Below are positions 20,976 through 34,700 of a stretch of DNA of 64,000 bases, one piece after another. Every line of letters begins with the position of its first letter. The first letter of the stretch is position 1. Source of the DNA: Parasitella parasitica (lineage: Eukaryota > Mucoromycota > Mucoromycetes > Mucorales > Mucoraceae); contig MU619256.1 of NCBI GenBank assembly GCA_025201805.1, positions 101,356 to 165,355 of the forward strand, written 5' to 3'. The notes beneath the pieces were generated by a model, which was given only the letters and a program-made list of their open reading frames with translations, did not search any database and was not told where the DNA came from. The position numbers were made by a program, and so were the translations under genes.

Positions 20976-23900
20976 TCATGCTGTAAAAGATCTATTATGA
21001 AATAAAGTAGACTTATTAGTATGGTATTTGTAGAGCTCATCAAAAGTAATGTTGTTTATACCTGACCATGCGTTATGTTCAAACTCATACACGATCTTTT
21101 CAGCATCAGAGCTCGTCATGTTGTCCATTGTTCCACTAATTGCGTAGTACTGGATGAACACATCCTCTTCAGTGTCATCCAAAGGTAGTGTTCCTGTGTC
21201 ATTAATTCTGTTGACGTCGCATCCTCGAATATCAGTTGTTAAAGACATCCTTCGGATGGACAAAGCAGTGGCTCTCCTTGAAAGTATTTTTGGCAGAGAC
21301 ATCCTTTCTTCTTCAGAAGATATACTAGACGCAAGAGAAACCGTCTGCCGTGCAATCATGGTTGATCTTCTAACAGGAGGGACACCTAATGTGATTGGTG
21401 TAATCGCAGCAGAGTTTCTTCTTTCCAGCAAACGTTTTCCTCCATTAGCAGATGTAGCAAAACGATCAGGTAACCGCAGTGAATGCTGTTGACCCAGCAA
21501 TATTGTGTCTGCTACTTTGATTGAATCCAAGCTTTGTTGTCGTGCCTGATCTACTACGATTGTTGGAACTATACAATTGACATTAGTTTTTTTTTTTTTT
21601 TTTTTTTTCCTTCACACCTTCAGTAGAATGAACTTGTTGGCTCGGGGATCCAGTTTTTTGATTGCTTTGATTTGTTGATCTACCAAGCTGAAACAATGGG
21701 TTTGACCTTTCACGCTTTGGAGATGCTAATCTACTGCCTGGCCTCAACCAATTGTCCATTATAATCAAATTATTGCTATTGCTGGTCAAGATTTGACTAT
21801 TTCTAGCTATTTGGCGCTTTTTCAAGTAGTTTCTTCTCTGGATCACCATATTCACTAGTCCTTTGGCACGTTCAGTCGCTAATTGTTTGCCAATCTTGTC
21901 TTGGATTCTAGCACGGGTTACTAATTCATCAAATCTGTACAAGCGTCGTGTTAATCTGCGTGTCGTAATATCGAGTACTTTGTATATGAATGAGGTCTTA
22001 CGTAAGTGATTTGGATATGTCTACTAGTCGAATTGCAAGAATCTCAAGCATCTGATAAAAAGCAATGCCGCGATGTGAAGCAGTATTTATGATTTCCTAC
22101 ATACCAGCAAGTTGGCGCAAAGCAATTTAATTTACGCTTGTTTGATTTATGAATACATACAAACCTGATAAACTTCAGCATATTGTCGTTTTCTCTCAAC
22201 GAGAATTTCCGGATTAATATTGGCCAACCTTTTGTTAAATTCATACAAATTGAAAAATCGCTCGCCCAAGGTGTTATTTGTTTCTGTTGCATCTGACAAA
22301 GGAACAACGATTAAATGTCCCGTGTCGTTATCAAGTTGATTGCTTGCATCTAAAAGCGTATTCAACTTGTGTTCTTTTTCGTATATGCAAATTGAAAGGA
22401 CACCCTCTAGTTGCTGTAAATATAACTGTTAGCATTGTATCGTTGAATGCCACTGCCACCTACACTTAGAAAGTTAGGGACATTGGCCACATCAATGAAC
22501 CCAGTTGCTTTGGGATCAAATACTGCCCACGCTTTTTTAAAACTACAACGATTTAGCATTCTAATTCCAACCAACATGTATATATATATATAGCCTCATT
22601 AACTTACTCTCGAAGGTCTGATCTTGTAATCAGCGTGAACTGATTTCGTTTGTCAAACGTAAAAGAGAAATTATCAATAACGATCTGTTAATATATAGTA
22701 ATAATCCAGAAAGTTAGGCAAACTCAAATAACTTGCAAAATCATACACTAACCACAGTGAAAAGGTTGACAAAGATATAAGTGCAAACAACATAGAAACT
22801 AATGAATAATAAAATGGCGTAGGTCGGAAATCCACAATCGTCATTCCCTACACATTCAGGTGGTCGAACAGTAAAATCATGCATCAAAAAATCCTATTTA
22901 CTCATGATTAACCATGTTTTCAGCAATAACACCCTAATGATTACCCAATTTTCACCAGTGGTAATACGAAACAATGTAAGTATAGTGTTGAACAATGATC
23001 TAAAGTTTGCATGTTCATTTCCGTAAGGTCCATAACGTGTTGATGAGAATTCTTCTTGAAAGGCTACACCGAAACACACAATGACAATAAAGAAAACGGA
23101 CGACACAAAGAAAATGGATGGCAAAGCTCGTCTATTTTGTTGCAATCAACACCAATCTACAGTAAAAATATGGATAGCGACAGAGAACACTTACTTTACA
23201 GATCTAAACAGTGTGTCTAGTGATTCATTACGCTGTGCTAAACGAAACGCTATACCAACCAAGCACAATTTTCTCAACATGTCCATTCCAAACTTCAAAC
23301 AGTGTGAGTAGTTGTAGCTTAAATCAGTATGAACTTACTGGTATATCACCAAAGTATTTTGGGACGGACGTAAATATAGCTAGCCATACTAGAACCATAT
23401 CATAAATATTCCATTTTGCAGATGCCCACTTGTATAGCCCTAGCCCAACTATTTTCACACCCATTTCTAACACGTAGAGACACAGACAAGTGGCATTTAA
23501 CGCATCTTTAGTCAGCAGTTAGTATACGATAATGTCTATACGCACGGTCTTACCTTGTAAATGCCCTAACCATTCGGGCTGATGCAAATGTTCTGTGGCA
23601 AATACCATAATATTTGCTGCTAGGACAGTAGCCATAAAATGTGCAAACTTGCCTCGCTTGTCAATGACTAAATCGTAGCAAAAGGCCCTTAACGAACCGT
23701 CTGGAGGCCTTTCTGATTTTCTAGACGGTTTTACCAGCGCTAGTTGTCTTTGCAAATCTTGAAATTGTCTTTGTGTATTTGTCAACGAAGATATGCCGCT
23801 TTTTTGTTTGAAAATCTCCAAAAATACCTAACACCAAAATCAATTGAGTTATTCTGCCATAGCTCCTAAATTTGCATACTTTACACCAATAAACAGCTGA

Positions 23901-26900
23901 ATAGAACACAGAGATGCGACAAACATGAAAATTACATAGTAGAGCGAATAAAAGATAGATGACGATGACCAGCTGAATTGCGGCTGTGAATCACTATCAT
24001 CTGGAATGACACTCATAGCCGTGAATAACGACAGGATCTACATTGTACGGGCCATCATCAATACACAATAAACACACTTTATCCCAAATTTACTTGCCCA
24101 TCCTTCGCCAGACGCACACTCAAACAGGTGCAACAATGCCTGTCCAAACGTATCAAAAGAGTAATCATAAGGATTTTTCCATGTTCTCGGCAGCAGTATA
24201 CCAAAAGTGTCACTGTCTGTAGACTGAAATTCCCCAGAGCATCCTTGTCGTGATCCAATATCGTCGTCGTTACAGATGGAAAATCTACCACTGAACAGAT
24301 AACAGCCATAGATGGCAAACGGCACAAACACCAAAAAGTTTAGAGCAAGGGCATCAATCATTTTAGGCAGACCGTAGACCAAGTCCAGGAAGATGACACG
24401 CATTCCACGTACATAATATACAATGCGCATAGCTCTCAATGTTCTCAGAATCCTCAGATATCCACTGTAATCTGTCGTTTTTTTAGGCAAATCCACAACT
24501 GTAGCATTAAGAGCAATGAGGACGATTTGGCCTGTTAAATTCATCATATCGAGCAAATTCCATGCGTTCCGCATATACGACTTGGGAAGCATAAACACTC
24601 CGTCAGCCACCATGTGTATAAACACATCAAACCAGTATATCACAAGAAGCAATGCATGCAAGGGCTCAATTACGCTGCGAACCAGTACAGGATGTTCTTC
24701 TCGGTTCGATTCGTCTGCCCACAATGCAAGTAAAGTGCTCACGCAAATCAGCCCCACAATACACCGATTGTAGCTTTCTGCGCTTGCAAGATGGGTGCAC
24801 ACTCTACGAATGACATTGTCCTTTTTCAAAATGATGATGGAGCGAAATACATTCAAGTTCTCCACAATCACTGCCTTGTTTTCTCGTGCAACGTTGAGTT
24901 CGTACTCATCACCATATTTTACAAGCGGTTCCTCATCACGATCAATGTATGGAATGGATTCTGCATCCAAGCAAAGACTATGGCTACTGTATTGCGACAG
25001 GGCAGAGGCTCTTCTTCCGCTCGCTGCGCTCTTTTGAGATAGTATAGACGATGGCCTTTTCCTCATAGACTGAGATTGGCCTTGTCCAGAAGTAGAGAAA
25101 TAGGACATGTTTCTATTTGCAGACTCTGCAGGTGAATATGGGTTAAACTCGTCGCTGTTACTGTTGTCCTGGCCCAAGAAATCTTTGAATTTGCTTGAAG
25201 TGACATGTGCAACCAAGTTGGATGGTATATTTTTGAAATCGAGCTTTTTCTCATCTTGAATGATAAACAGAGGCAATAAAAGTCTATTTTGAAACAGTTA
25301 ATCGTTTCTCCCGAAAGAGAAAAAGATGCAGTATCTTTGTACCTGCTAATGGTGTCCATTTTAAAGTATTCTGGTTTCCACCGATGCTCTCTAATGTATT
25401 TTTTGATCTGAATTTGCTTTATCTCTTCTTCATCCAAATCAAAGTTTTCCATAATAACAGCAATGAAAAGATTGAGGACCATATCTATAAATGTCAGCCA
25501 TTAAACAAGGACGTTTAGGGTTGCGCTGCAACTTACAATGGACTGAAAAGTAAAGAAATATCATATAGATGGCAGCATAGGAGACGGAGGCTTCTTTTTG
25601 ACTATGCATGGCATCGTACAGAATATCTGTCCAGTTTTCACCAGTCATGATCTGAAAGAGTGCCAAAAAAGCCTGATATGAATTGTCAAATCGCATTGAT
25701 GGTTCATCCTGCTCAATAAATTTGAAATCACCTCCAAATAACTGAACAGAGATAGGTGATAACAACAGCAGAACCAGAAATGTGAAAAAGGTAAGATTCA
25801 GGATGCCTTGGCCATCACCAATGGCGTCTGACTAATGAATAATGTCCTTAGCTGTCCATTAATCATCACAAAATTGTGAAAATTTATAAATACCAGTAGT
25901 ACTAATACACCTGGAAACAAGTAGGCAATGCGATAGGATCGGCACACACTAAATACTAGCAAGTATATGTGGTACTTGCTCTCTCTCACAAACGAAAACT
26001 CGTCTACTACTGTTGCAATCGCGATGACTAGATCCACACGGTTTCTTATTCTTTGCCAATATTGCTTCCAATGCAAGCATCCATAGATACGGACAAGTAC
26101 TTCGAGTGCAAATATAAGCGTATATATCCTACCAACAAGATCTATATGTGATGTATCAGTATCCTTTATATTTGTATATATTGCATCAGACAGCATACCA
26201 TAGTATGCCTTGTCCTGTGTCGACATATTTTTACTATAGAACATCATGGCAAACACGTTCAAAACCACCAGAATACTGCCAAAATAAGGAAACAAGGCAT
26301 GATGTGTAATATAATGTGCCCATCCTTGTATCAAAGACCTGGTCTGGAGATGACCACCTAAGCCTGTTCCTTCATAGATCCATTCTTCATGGTCTTCGTC
26401 CTCGTGCGCTTGTTGCTCCTGCTGATGGACCTTGTGTCGCTTACCAGACGCTAGCAGCAGTCTTGCCTTTCGTGTAGATGAAAATGCACTCTCTCGCATG
26501 TCACCTCGGATATGGGAAAACGAAGTTGTAATGACAGCAATAAACATAGGGACCATTATAAATGTCATCAAATAGATGCAGAACGAATAAAAGATAGCAG
26601 CCCCAAGGTTGGAGACACTATCTTGCGTAATATAAAGCAAGTCAGTCCAGTTTTCAGTAGAGATTACAGTCAATATGTTCAGCATTGTATAAAAGATGTT
26701 TTTGTAGCTCATGTAGCCGTACTCTGGCTGGTTAGCCACATCTTGTATGCAGACTTGCCCCAGTTTACAAAATAGCCCATCACCGCCAGGATGCGTGTTT
26801 TGAGTGCCAGTGTTGACATCGTAGGGACCAGTTCGCTCGTTTGCGCTTGTCATGTAGCCACTGCAGGAAATACGAGGTTCCACGTATTGTATATCCACTG

Positions 26901-29684
26901 GATTCTTGTGTAGTCCATTTTCTGGCCAAACAGCACATCGTCTACTGAAAGCATTCATGAATATAAACAGGGCAGCCAAAGAAAATAGCAGCCAAAAAAA
27001 GACAAAAAACCCCAGGACGTTCTTGAGCATGTCGTAGCTGCTGCTAAGCGATTTCATAATGACGGTGGTGCCTTCAGTGATGACCAAAAGTCGAAGCAAG
27101 CGAACGGCAGCCAATGCTTGGAATATAGGGTATGGACGTCTGGATAGATAGAGCACCGTCAGCAGATCGATCCAGTACGATGATACTGCTATCAGATCCA
27201 TAATGTTGGCAAGGCTGGAAAGGAAGCTCTTGTGAGTCACTTTGAGGAAATCAACCTCGTTTTCCTCAGCAGAGGAGGTGCGGAGAGGGTGTGGATTCAA
27301 GCTAGCAAGCACTTGCTGTTCAGCCGCGGAAAGAATAGACTTGGCGTCTTCGCTGTCTGCCTCTTCTATTCGTGTACGATGCTTTTGAGGAACTGACAAG
27401 CGAGGGCCGCTGTTATAGACTGACTCCAAATCATCCAGGCAGGATGAAGAGCAATTCCGCATAATAGTGGTATTTTCTGTCATTGCTGCCGGCGATGCTG
27501 AGCTTGAGGATGGAGGCCCGGATAGATTACTGCCTGTACCAAGACTGTGTGCCGCATATTTTGGGTAGATTCTTTCGGTGCTTGATATGATAGAAGCATT
27601 AGCGGATGATGTGGATCTCGGTGTGTGCGCAAATGATGGTATTTGGCTTTGACGATGGTGAGATCGGATATAATTTGAGGTGGTATCGTGCTCGTCTCCA
27701 TCACTATCATCTTGTGAAATCGCAGATTCAGCATCGTTTACACGAACGACGGAAAAAAAGCTAGTCTTCCTTTGGGTATCACGGATGCGCTTGAGCCATG
27801 ATTGTAAACTGGGTCTCGAGTGCGAATGTGTGCTGAGAATCAAGCCATATACAATGATTTTTGAAGCCATTTCAAAGCTACAAATGGCTGATTAGTAAAT
27901 ATATATATATATATATATTTATATAAATTATATACAATATACTGCTCTGTGTGTTTATACTTACGTATAGATAATGTATATCAGCAAAAGCAGAAAATCA
28001 CCAATCCTGCTAAAGAGCGCTGCATCTTTGTTGAACAAAACGGGCACAAATGACATTAAAATCCACTGTGTAAGCAGCAACAGTAATACAAGTACCTCAA
28101 ACCATCTAAATACCCAAAAAAAATCAGTTGCCGTTTACATTATACATCTGATTTCAAGAGTTCCTACTGTGAACCAACGATTTTCCAGAGACAGAGCCTA
28201 GTTGGGCTTGTGGGCGAAAAAAGGAATAATGACCATCCTTCAAATCTGATTTGCGTGTTGTGCTCTTCATGGCACTGATTCTGCTGCAGACGAATGACTG
28301 GGCGACACAGATGCTTTCTGAATTTCGAAAATTTGAGCTTGAGATTTTTTAGATCATTTGACAGTGCCCTGAAATGAGGGAAGGTTTGTGGCGGCGGCGG
28401 CGGCACTAGTCTATCTGTTTCGGACGCTGTGTAATGAATTTGGCTACCCTCTGACCCTGACCTCGATATACTGGGTATACGACTAATGGATGCAAAAGGG
28501 AAAATGTCGCCTAAACTACCAAGGTTGCGACTCTTACTGCGTTTCTGTGGTGAGCAAAGTAGAGGAGAAGTTTCATCTTGATGTTCTTCGTCTGTAACGG
28601 ATAAAACAGCTTGATCTTGACCTGGATGAATGCTGTCCTCTGTTTCTTCAACAAACAGCTCGATAATGGGATGGTTTGCTGCGATGCAAGGGGTTTGCAG
28701 ACCATCCTCATTTGATATATTCGTATCGTCATCTTCACTGTCGCTACTGCTGTCCTTGCTCTGTCCACTCTTCAATACATACAGATATCGCGACAGAGAG
28801 TTCAGTTCTTCAATCGACAATTTTGTGTCTGCTGGTTCAGAGACCCTGCTATCAACTACTCGTGATGCAATAACCCCTAGTTTGTGCAAGATTGTATATA
28901 TGGTGGACTGATAGTGTCTTTTCTTGTTTTTTTTTGTTCGATTGAGGGCAATGTGTGCAGCAGATAGTCGCACTAGGCCAGAAAAACGTCGTGGTGGACC
29001 TGATGAAACTGGCTGCTGCTGGGGTGTACAATTACTAGTGTTGGAAGCACCACTTGTGTTGACAGAGCGACTATGGGTAGATTGTTTTTTTTTAGCAACT
29101 GAACCATAGGAGTGATTTCGGTTGCTATCATTGAGTGTCCTGTTTGAAGATGAAACATGAGATGCGGAAAATGCATGGCGCTGTCCATGAAGACGGTGAT
29201 GATGGTGGTGATTATGCTTGCTGTGGTTGTGCCTTGGATTTTGCCTTGAAAAGCCACGACTGAAATGTGCTCCGTACTGAGAATTGGGTGAGTTAATCGA
29301 AGCACCCGAGCTCTCCGAGCCCATCTTTTCAAACGGTGTAGCTAGTGCCATTGGCGAGTTGTCTTCATTATATACATGACGAGCAATGTTACCATTCGAT
29401 ATACTCCGGCGCCTTTGAATCACCCTTACTCCTGTTGCAGGTCCGTCTGAAAGCAGCAAATCTAACCTATCTTTCTTTTCCAGCATGTCTCTTGTCAACG
29501 GCTGTGCATACTGGCCTTGGTCTTGCGGTGAAATACTGCTTTGTAAAGGGGATACAGGACTATTGCTGGAGGAATATTTTGATGGTCGCACAGACTCCTG
29601 GCTGTCAGATGTAAGAGATGTAGCAATTTGTTCACCAAATCGATAGCTATTGAGTTGACGAATGCTATTTGATGGAGAGCTCAT
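20976..29684 (-). CDS. CCH1: CCH1-type voltage-gated calcium channel alpha subunit
   Basis: Eighteen exons: 29684-28168, 28105-27965, 27877-25894, 25831-25537, 25484-25343, 25283-24098, 24037-23885, 23827-23554, 23505-23339, 23292-23195, 23131-22945, 22893-22753, 22684-22608, 22542-22464, 22413-22165, 22051-22002, 21955-21618, 21568-20976. They sum to 7671 nt (2556 aa). A long low-complexity cytosolic N-terminus (His- and Ser-rich) precedes four six-TM repeats. Pore loops are STENWTD (E961), TGENWTD (E1279), SGEGW (E1753) and TGENW (E2046), giving glutamate in all four filter positions. S4 segments are weakly charged (LRTLRAMRIVYYVRGMR in repeat III). In fungi CCH1 with MID1 forms the high-affinity plasma-membrane Ca2+ influx system. 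The intron at 24038-24097 is GC-AG; the last intron contains a homopolymer (T22 on the plus strand). The C-terminus from about residue 2360 is basic and poorly conserved. Confidence 0.94.
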
Positions 29685-29913
29685 ATAACATCAAGTAGCC
29701 TTATTCCAGATGTAAATTGTGCCCAACAAGAGATTTTATATCGAGAAAAGGATGAGAATCATTGAGGTTTCTCGGGAGATTTTATAGACGTTTGAGTGTG
29801 GAAGAGCCATGTGGAGCTATTGGCTCAGCTATTTTTGACTGTTGTAAAAGGTGAAACTCATTCATTTTGGTTTTTTCACGCTTTGGAAGCTTTACCCTCA
29901 TATTACGTACACG
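29685..29913. promoter_or_regulatory. Divergent promoter between CCH1 and the 163-aa protein gene
   Basis: A 229-bp AT-rich interval separates the start codons of two divergently transcribed genes and must carry both promoters. No clear core element could be assigned. Confidence 0.4.
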
Positions 29914-30054
29914 ATGAATTTCTCATGCGGTTGTATATTTGACAAGACAATTAAAGAGCCTCGCTTCAAGAAATCAAAGCACTTTGAGGACCTGAGTGCC
30001 AGTTTCGCCATCAATGCCAAAAATGAACAACTAGGAGCACAGTAAATATGCTTG

Positions 30055-30123
<69 letters not shown>

Positions 30124-30527
30124 GACAGATGCTATCCATCATTTCTTACACACATGCACATAGCTACTCTTGGTTGGTCCAGCTATATAAACCTTTGAAG
30201 GAAAAGCAGCCTTATGTTGAAGCAACATTTGAAAATCCTGCCGATTCAAGCGATCCTATACATGTTCCAGCAATTGAATTGAAGGGAGATCAACAGGATT
30301 TTGAACACCCTCGCTACTATTTTCTATCCCCAGCATTAGGTGCATTGAATTGTAGACTATACGACATCAAAATCACAGCATATACAGATAAATCAAAAAC
30401 CAAGATCATCACACAGCACGAAAACCAACTTTTATCTCGAATCAACTCTGAGAGCTGTGTCAAATCTGAATTCTTGGAGAGGATGAATGCCGCGGCAAAG
30501 CAAGCGGAATGGGAGCTAAAACAATAG
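29914..30527 (+). CDS. Conserved-looking protein of unknown function, 163 aa
   Basis: Exons 29914-30041 and 30164-30527 give 492 nt (163 aa). The junction completes a codon and joins NAKNEQLGAH to YSWLVQLYKPLKEKQPYVEA. The rest is protein-like: HPRYYFLSPALGALNCRLYD, then KIITQHENQLLSRINSE, ending in a Glu/Lys-rich helix. There are no transmembrane segments or recognised catalytic motifs. The 122-nt intron is unusual because 66 of its bases (30055-30120) are one uninterrupted A run. The gene converges on QNG1 with only 20 bp between stop codons, so the 3' UTRs must overlap. No family was recognised. Confidence 0.65.
30055..30120. repeat. A66 homopolymer inside an intron
   Basis: Sixty-six consecutive A occupy over half of the 122-nt intron of the 163-aa protein gene. 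It is the longest homopolymer in the window. Its exact length may be affected by sequencing. Confidence 0.9.
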
Positions 30528-30547
30528 ACCGTTTTTTTTTTATTTGG

Positions 30548-31732
30548 CTAAAACATCACTGTATCTTTCAGTTGGAATCGAGGTACCTTTCTGTAGTCTC
30601 CAATCTTGCCCAGCCTCCACAAATAAACATCTAAACTGCCTGTCGTCATATTATTCACAGGTCCTGCTCCACCTTGAGCGGCTTTGACAATATCTTCACA
30701 AGCGGTGACACCTGCTGCTCTTAGTGTCGTTGCTGCTTGGACACTTAAATCAATATTGTTGTCAATATCTCTTTGCCATTCCTCAGGAATCTGAATCACA
30801 CCCAGATGTGCCAACATGGTAGGGATTACGTTATCTGAGAATACAGTGAGTGAATCGATATCCTTGAAATTAAATAGATCTGGTAATTGCTCTTTGAAAG
30901 TGTACCACAAATGATAAACGATGATTTGAGCCTTTTTATACAAGTATACAGGCTCTGGGTGTCCTGGAAATTTGTAGCTATCGTGAAGGCCAGGCAATGC
31001 CTTGATCAAATGTTCAGTGAGGCTGCGGGCGTTTTGTGGGTTTTGTCTGACATGCTGCATGATGAATTGAGCAAGGTCTTTATAGTTATGCGCTTTCAAA
31101 TATTCGCCTGTTGAGTTGAGAACGTCGGTCAATCCAGCAGCGAAAGACTTGAGAACTGTGGGCTCCGAAACAGTGACAAAGTCCAACTTTTCATGCTTGA
31201 CTTCGCGATCAATTGGGATTTGGAAAGTTTCGGCAATGTCAAAAATAGTGCAGTTCTTGAAACTTTCGGCATCCATAGGCTTTCCACCAATATGAAAAGA
31301 CATGGCACCAAAGCGAATAGTGTCAAAAGCGCTATTGTGGGTACATGGCCAAGGAAAATACACGAAACAAGCACGTTATTAACATGAATCACATTCAAAA
31401 AAAAAAAAAAAAGACAATTCTTACCCTCTACCTGTCATTTCATGAAGAGGAACTCTATATCCACTTCCAAAATTGAGCAAATCAATCACGGTAATAAAAT
31501 TCAATTCATCCTCGATTGTCTCAAACTTGAGTGGCATCTTGATGGTAACATCATCTGAAAGTTCATTGAATTGTAGCTTGTCCAAGTTGTTTAAAAATTT
31601 ATCAATTTCCTTTTGACAAATCTTTACTGGGCTTGATTCAACAAATGACCGACAGGAAGTACGGACAGATTGAATGAAATTTCCACTAGGCAATTCAGAA
31701 GCGTACGGATTTATTTCGTTGCTGCCAGACAT
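30548..31732 (-). CDS. QNG1: Queuosine 5'-phosphate N-glycosylase/hydrolase (QNG1, DUF2419)
   Basis: Exons 31732-31425 and 31331-30548 (intron 93 nt, containing A16 on the plus strand) total 1092 nt (363 aa). Family signatures: NPYASELPSGNFIQSVRTSC at the N-terminus, PLKFETIEDELNFITVIDLL, NFGSGYRVPLHEMTGRGAFD across the intron, YLKAHNYKDLAQFI, and near the end PDLFNFKDIDSLTVFSDNVIPT. This is the queuosine salvage family (human C9orf64), which releases queuine from queuosine nucleotides so it can be inserted into GUN-anticodon tRNAs. Eukaryotes do not make queuine de novo, so the gene implies scavenging. S. cerevisiae lacks the queuosine pathway. Confidence 0.92.
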
Positions 31733-34700
31733 ATGCTTTGTTTGGGGGGGGGGGAGGAAAAATACGAAGGTACACTACAGTCAACATGGCACACGCTTTA
31801 TGATATGCCAGGGCTACAAGTCACTTGAGTTACCGTTACGGTACCGTATTTAGATTTCTACGCGCTAATTATTTTAGTTTTGATCAAACAGCCGTTGTGC
31901 AGGACCACTAGGTATTTTTAAATGAATGACTATTTGAGTTCTTCATTATTCCATTTTTCAATGCAATAAAAATTGTTTATCAAGACTGTCGACATGCATG
32001 TACTTCAGATACCTGAAACTGAACAATCACCAACGAGCCACAATAAAAATTGGTTGAATTTCATAATTGATAAATTATTCCAGATAAATTCGTTAGATAT
32101 GGGACATCTGAATAAGCTCAAATATTTAGGCAAGTCTATAGAACCGCATAGATATTTAAACAAAAAAATGGCCCAATTAAAAAACCATTAAGTATCAAAC
32201 TATGAAAGTATCAAACTGCAAATATTATTAAGGCATCAAGTTGTACGTACCCGTCAAATTATGCATTTACACAATAGCAGTTTATCCCTGAATCCAAGTT
32301 TAAACCAACCATTTTCATTCTGTTTTCTCCTATAATTATATGTCCTTTCAAAAAACATATCATATTCAAGCAACTGACAATATCTATTTTTATAGCTTCG
32401 CATTATCATTTTATGTTACATTTGTCAAGTCAGCATATTCAGTATCAAGGAAAGTATAACGGACGGATTGGTGTACAAAAATGTGTTTGGTATAGCGAGT
32501 TATCCCCAATTCAGAATTTCATACTCTATATTACAATGCGTGGAACCCGTAATCTATCAGAAGCTAATTATAGAGCTTAACTTTTGTCAGTAAAATTACC
32601 CTCAATTTCAATCCTAACCTCTATTTTACTTTCTATTTTACATGCTTAGCATTAGAATTACAAAAAAAAAAGGAACTCTTGACTGACATTAAGCATTATT
32701 ATAAGCAATAGTGGTAATAGGGCTTCTCTGTCAGTAGCAAGTAGCAACTTATATGAATTATTCACAAATAATAAAGGGTTATTACAGCAAAACATTGTAT
32801 TCATTAATTATTCTCTTTTGTTTCCAACTCGATGAGCCGCACCTGTTTTATCTTATTAATATGAAGCAAGGTATACTTGTGTCATCAAAAATAATTACTT
32901 TATAGAGCTGTGTCATGTACTAGAATTGATATTGACTTGCTATCGTCTCCAGATAGATATTTTTACAGCCTAAAAGCAAGAACTTTAGCTTTATGTGCCA
33001 TTTTCTGATTGATTTTTATAATTAAAAATGCCCTGAAAACACCAAAAATAGTATCCATTGGGAAAAAACTATAATATATATAATTTTGGTGCAATTTGAG
33101 CATGATTTTTTTTTTATGCAAAATGACGGATTTTTTCGATTTTTTCCTTGTATCCACACATGCAAAATCAACGATTATGCTTTATTCTCGGTTTTGACCC
33201 CAAAAATGCAACTTTTTATTATAACATATATTAGAGGAAAATGATCGTAAAAGACGATTCCTTGATCTGAAAGACTGGAGATGCTCTTTGATTAAGCAAA
33301 ATTTTAACTTTTCCCTCTTAATCTGTTTTGAAGTTTTCTCGACTTGACTCCTTCCATAAGCATACGAGAATTATGAAATAATGCTATCGTGTAGAGCTTC
33401 CAAAAATACAGCTATTATCATAGATTGACAGCCGAGGTATGCATAGTATCGGGGGATGATATCTTGCCTTAAAGAAGTAATTTTGTTTTCTAATTGTACA
33501 AATGGAGTTTCTGAAAGAATTTTTTCTTCCTGATTTTGGATGCGTTTAATCTCCGCTATTAGAGAAAAATGATGTTTTTTTTTGAAGAAAGTATTAGCTT
33601 TGAGAAACCATAGCGTACCCAATTTAAAAGAAAAACTATTGTAACCTATTTTATTTAATTGTCGTGCTTCTTGGATTTCTAATGGTAGTACTTGCATGTT
33701 TGCACCTGGCCTGACGATCTCACGCTCCGATTTTGAAAAATACTTTGCCAAAAAAAGTTAAAAAAGTCGCTACCTTCAATTTATGTCGACTTGAAAAATA
33801 CAAAGACCTGCTTTAAGCTATAAAAATACGTTATCAGAAGGTGTATTATAGTCTACTGCATTACTTTGCATTACTTGTTTATGTGGCTAAGATCCCTAAA
33901 TTATTGTTTTCTTACAGTTTTTGTCTTTCTTCTGGCAAAAGCACACTAACGTTCACGCAGACCAAAAAAAAAAACAGGCGTCTAAAATCTACGCTTTACA
34001 GACACAAACTTTTGAACCATTCCAATATTATGGGAAAAATGGCACAGGTTGACTAGCTGTTCTTCTGTGCGACTGGATATACAGAAGCCAGCTTGGTACT
34101 TGTCCGACCACACCTCCTACACTAGAAGACGTCAGATCAACAGAAGGTATAAGAAAGTGCCAGAGAAAAGGAAACAATCTGCCACCAGGATAATACGCCC
34201 ATTTACTAAAAAAATACATCTGTATAGAAATTTATGAAATTCCAAGGACATAAAAGTGTTTATCTTCAACCTTGCTCTCCGTTCCTGAATCCAATTAAAG
34301 GTCTTTAATCCAAAGTCAACAGACACACTCGCACCAAGAATTACAGATGTTTGTCAATAGACAATCGTAACCTGTTTTAGTGACTACCTTGAACTTCAAG
34401 ATAGGATGTAGATACAGTATCTTATTTCACAACACATTCTCTTAATATTTTCACTACGAATGAAATATAGCAATTATTCTTTTTCTCTAAATATGGGAAT
34501 TCCCTACTCAAAAACTTTCAATGGAGACATATCTCTTCTCTTAGAAACTTCTTGGCTTTTATCAGAGATAAAAGGTTTGTTACCAGAAACTTTAAAATAT
34601 ATAATCACAATGACCATGACCTTTAACATTTACTTGAACTTTTTTTTTTTCAGAAACTGCAAAATGACAGTATATCAGATAGCCCTGATCATGGCGGTCT

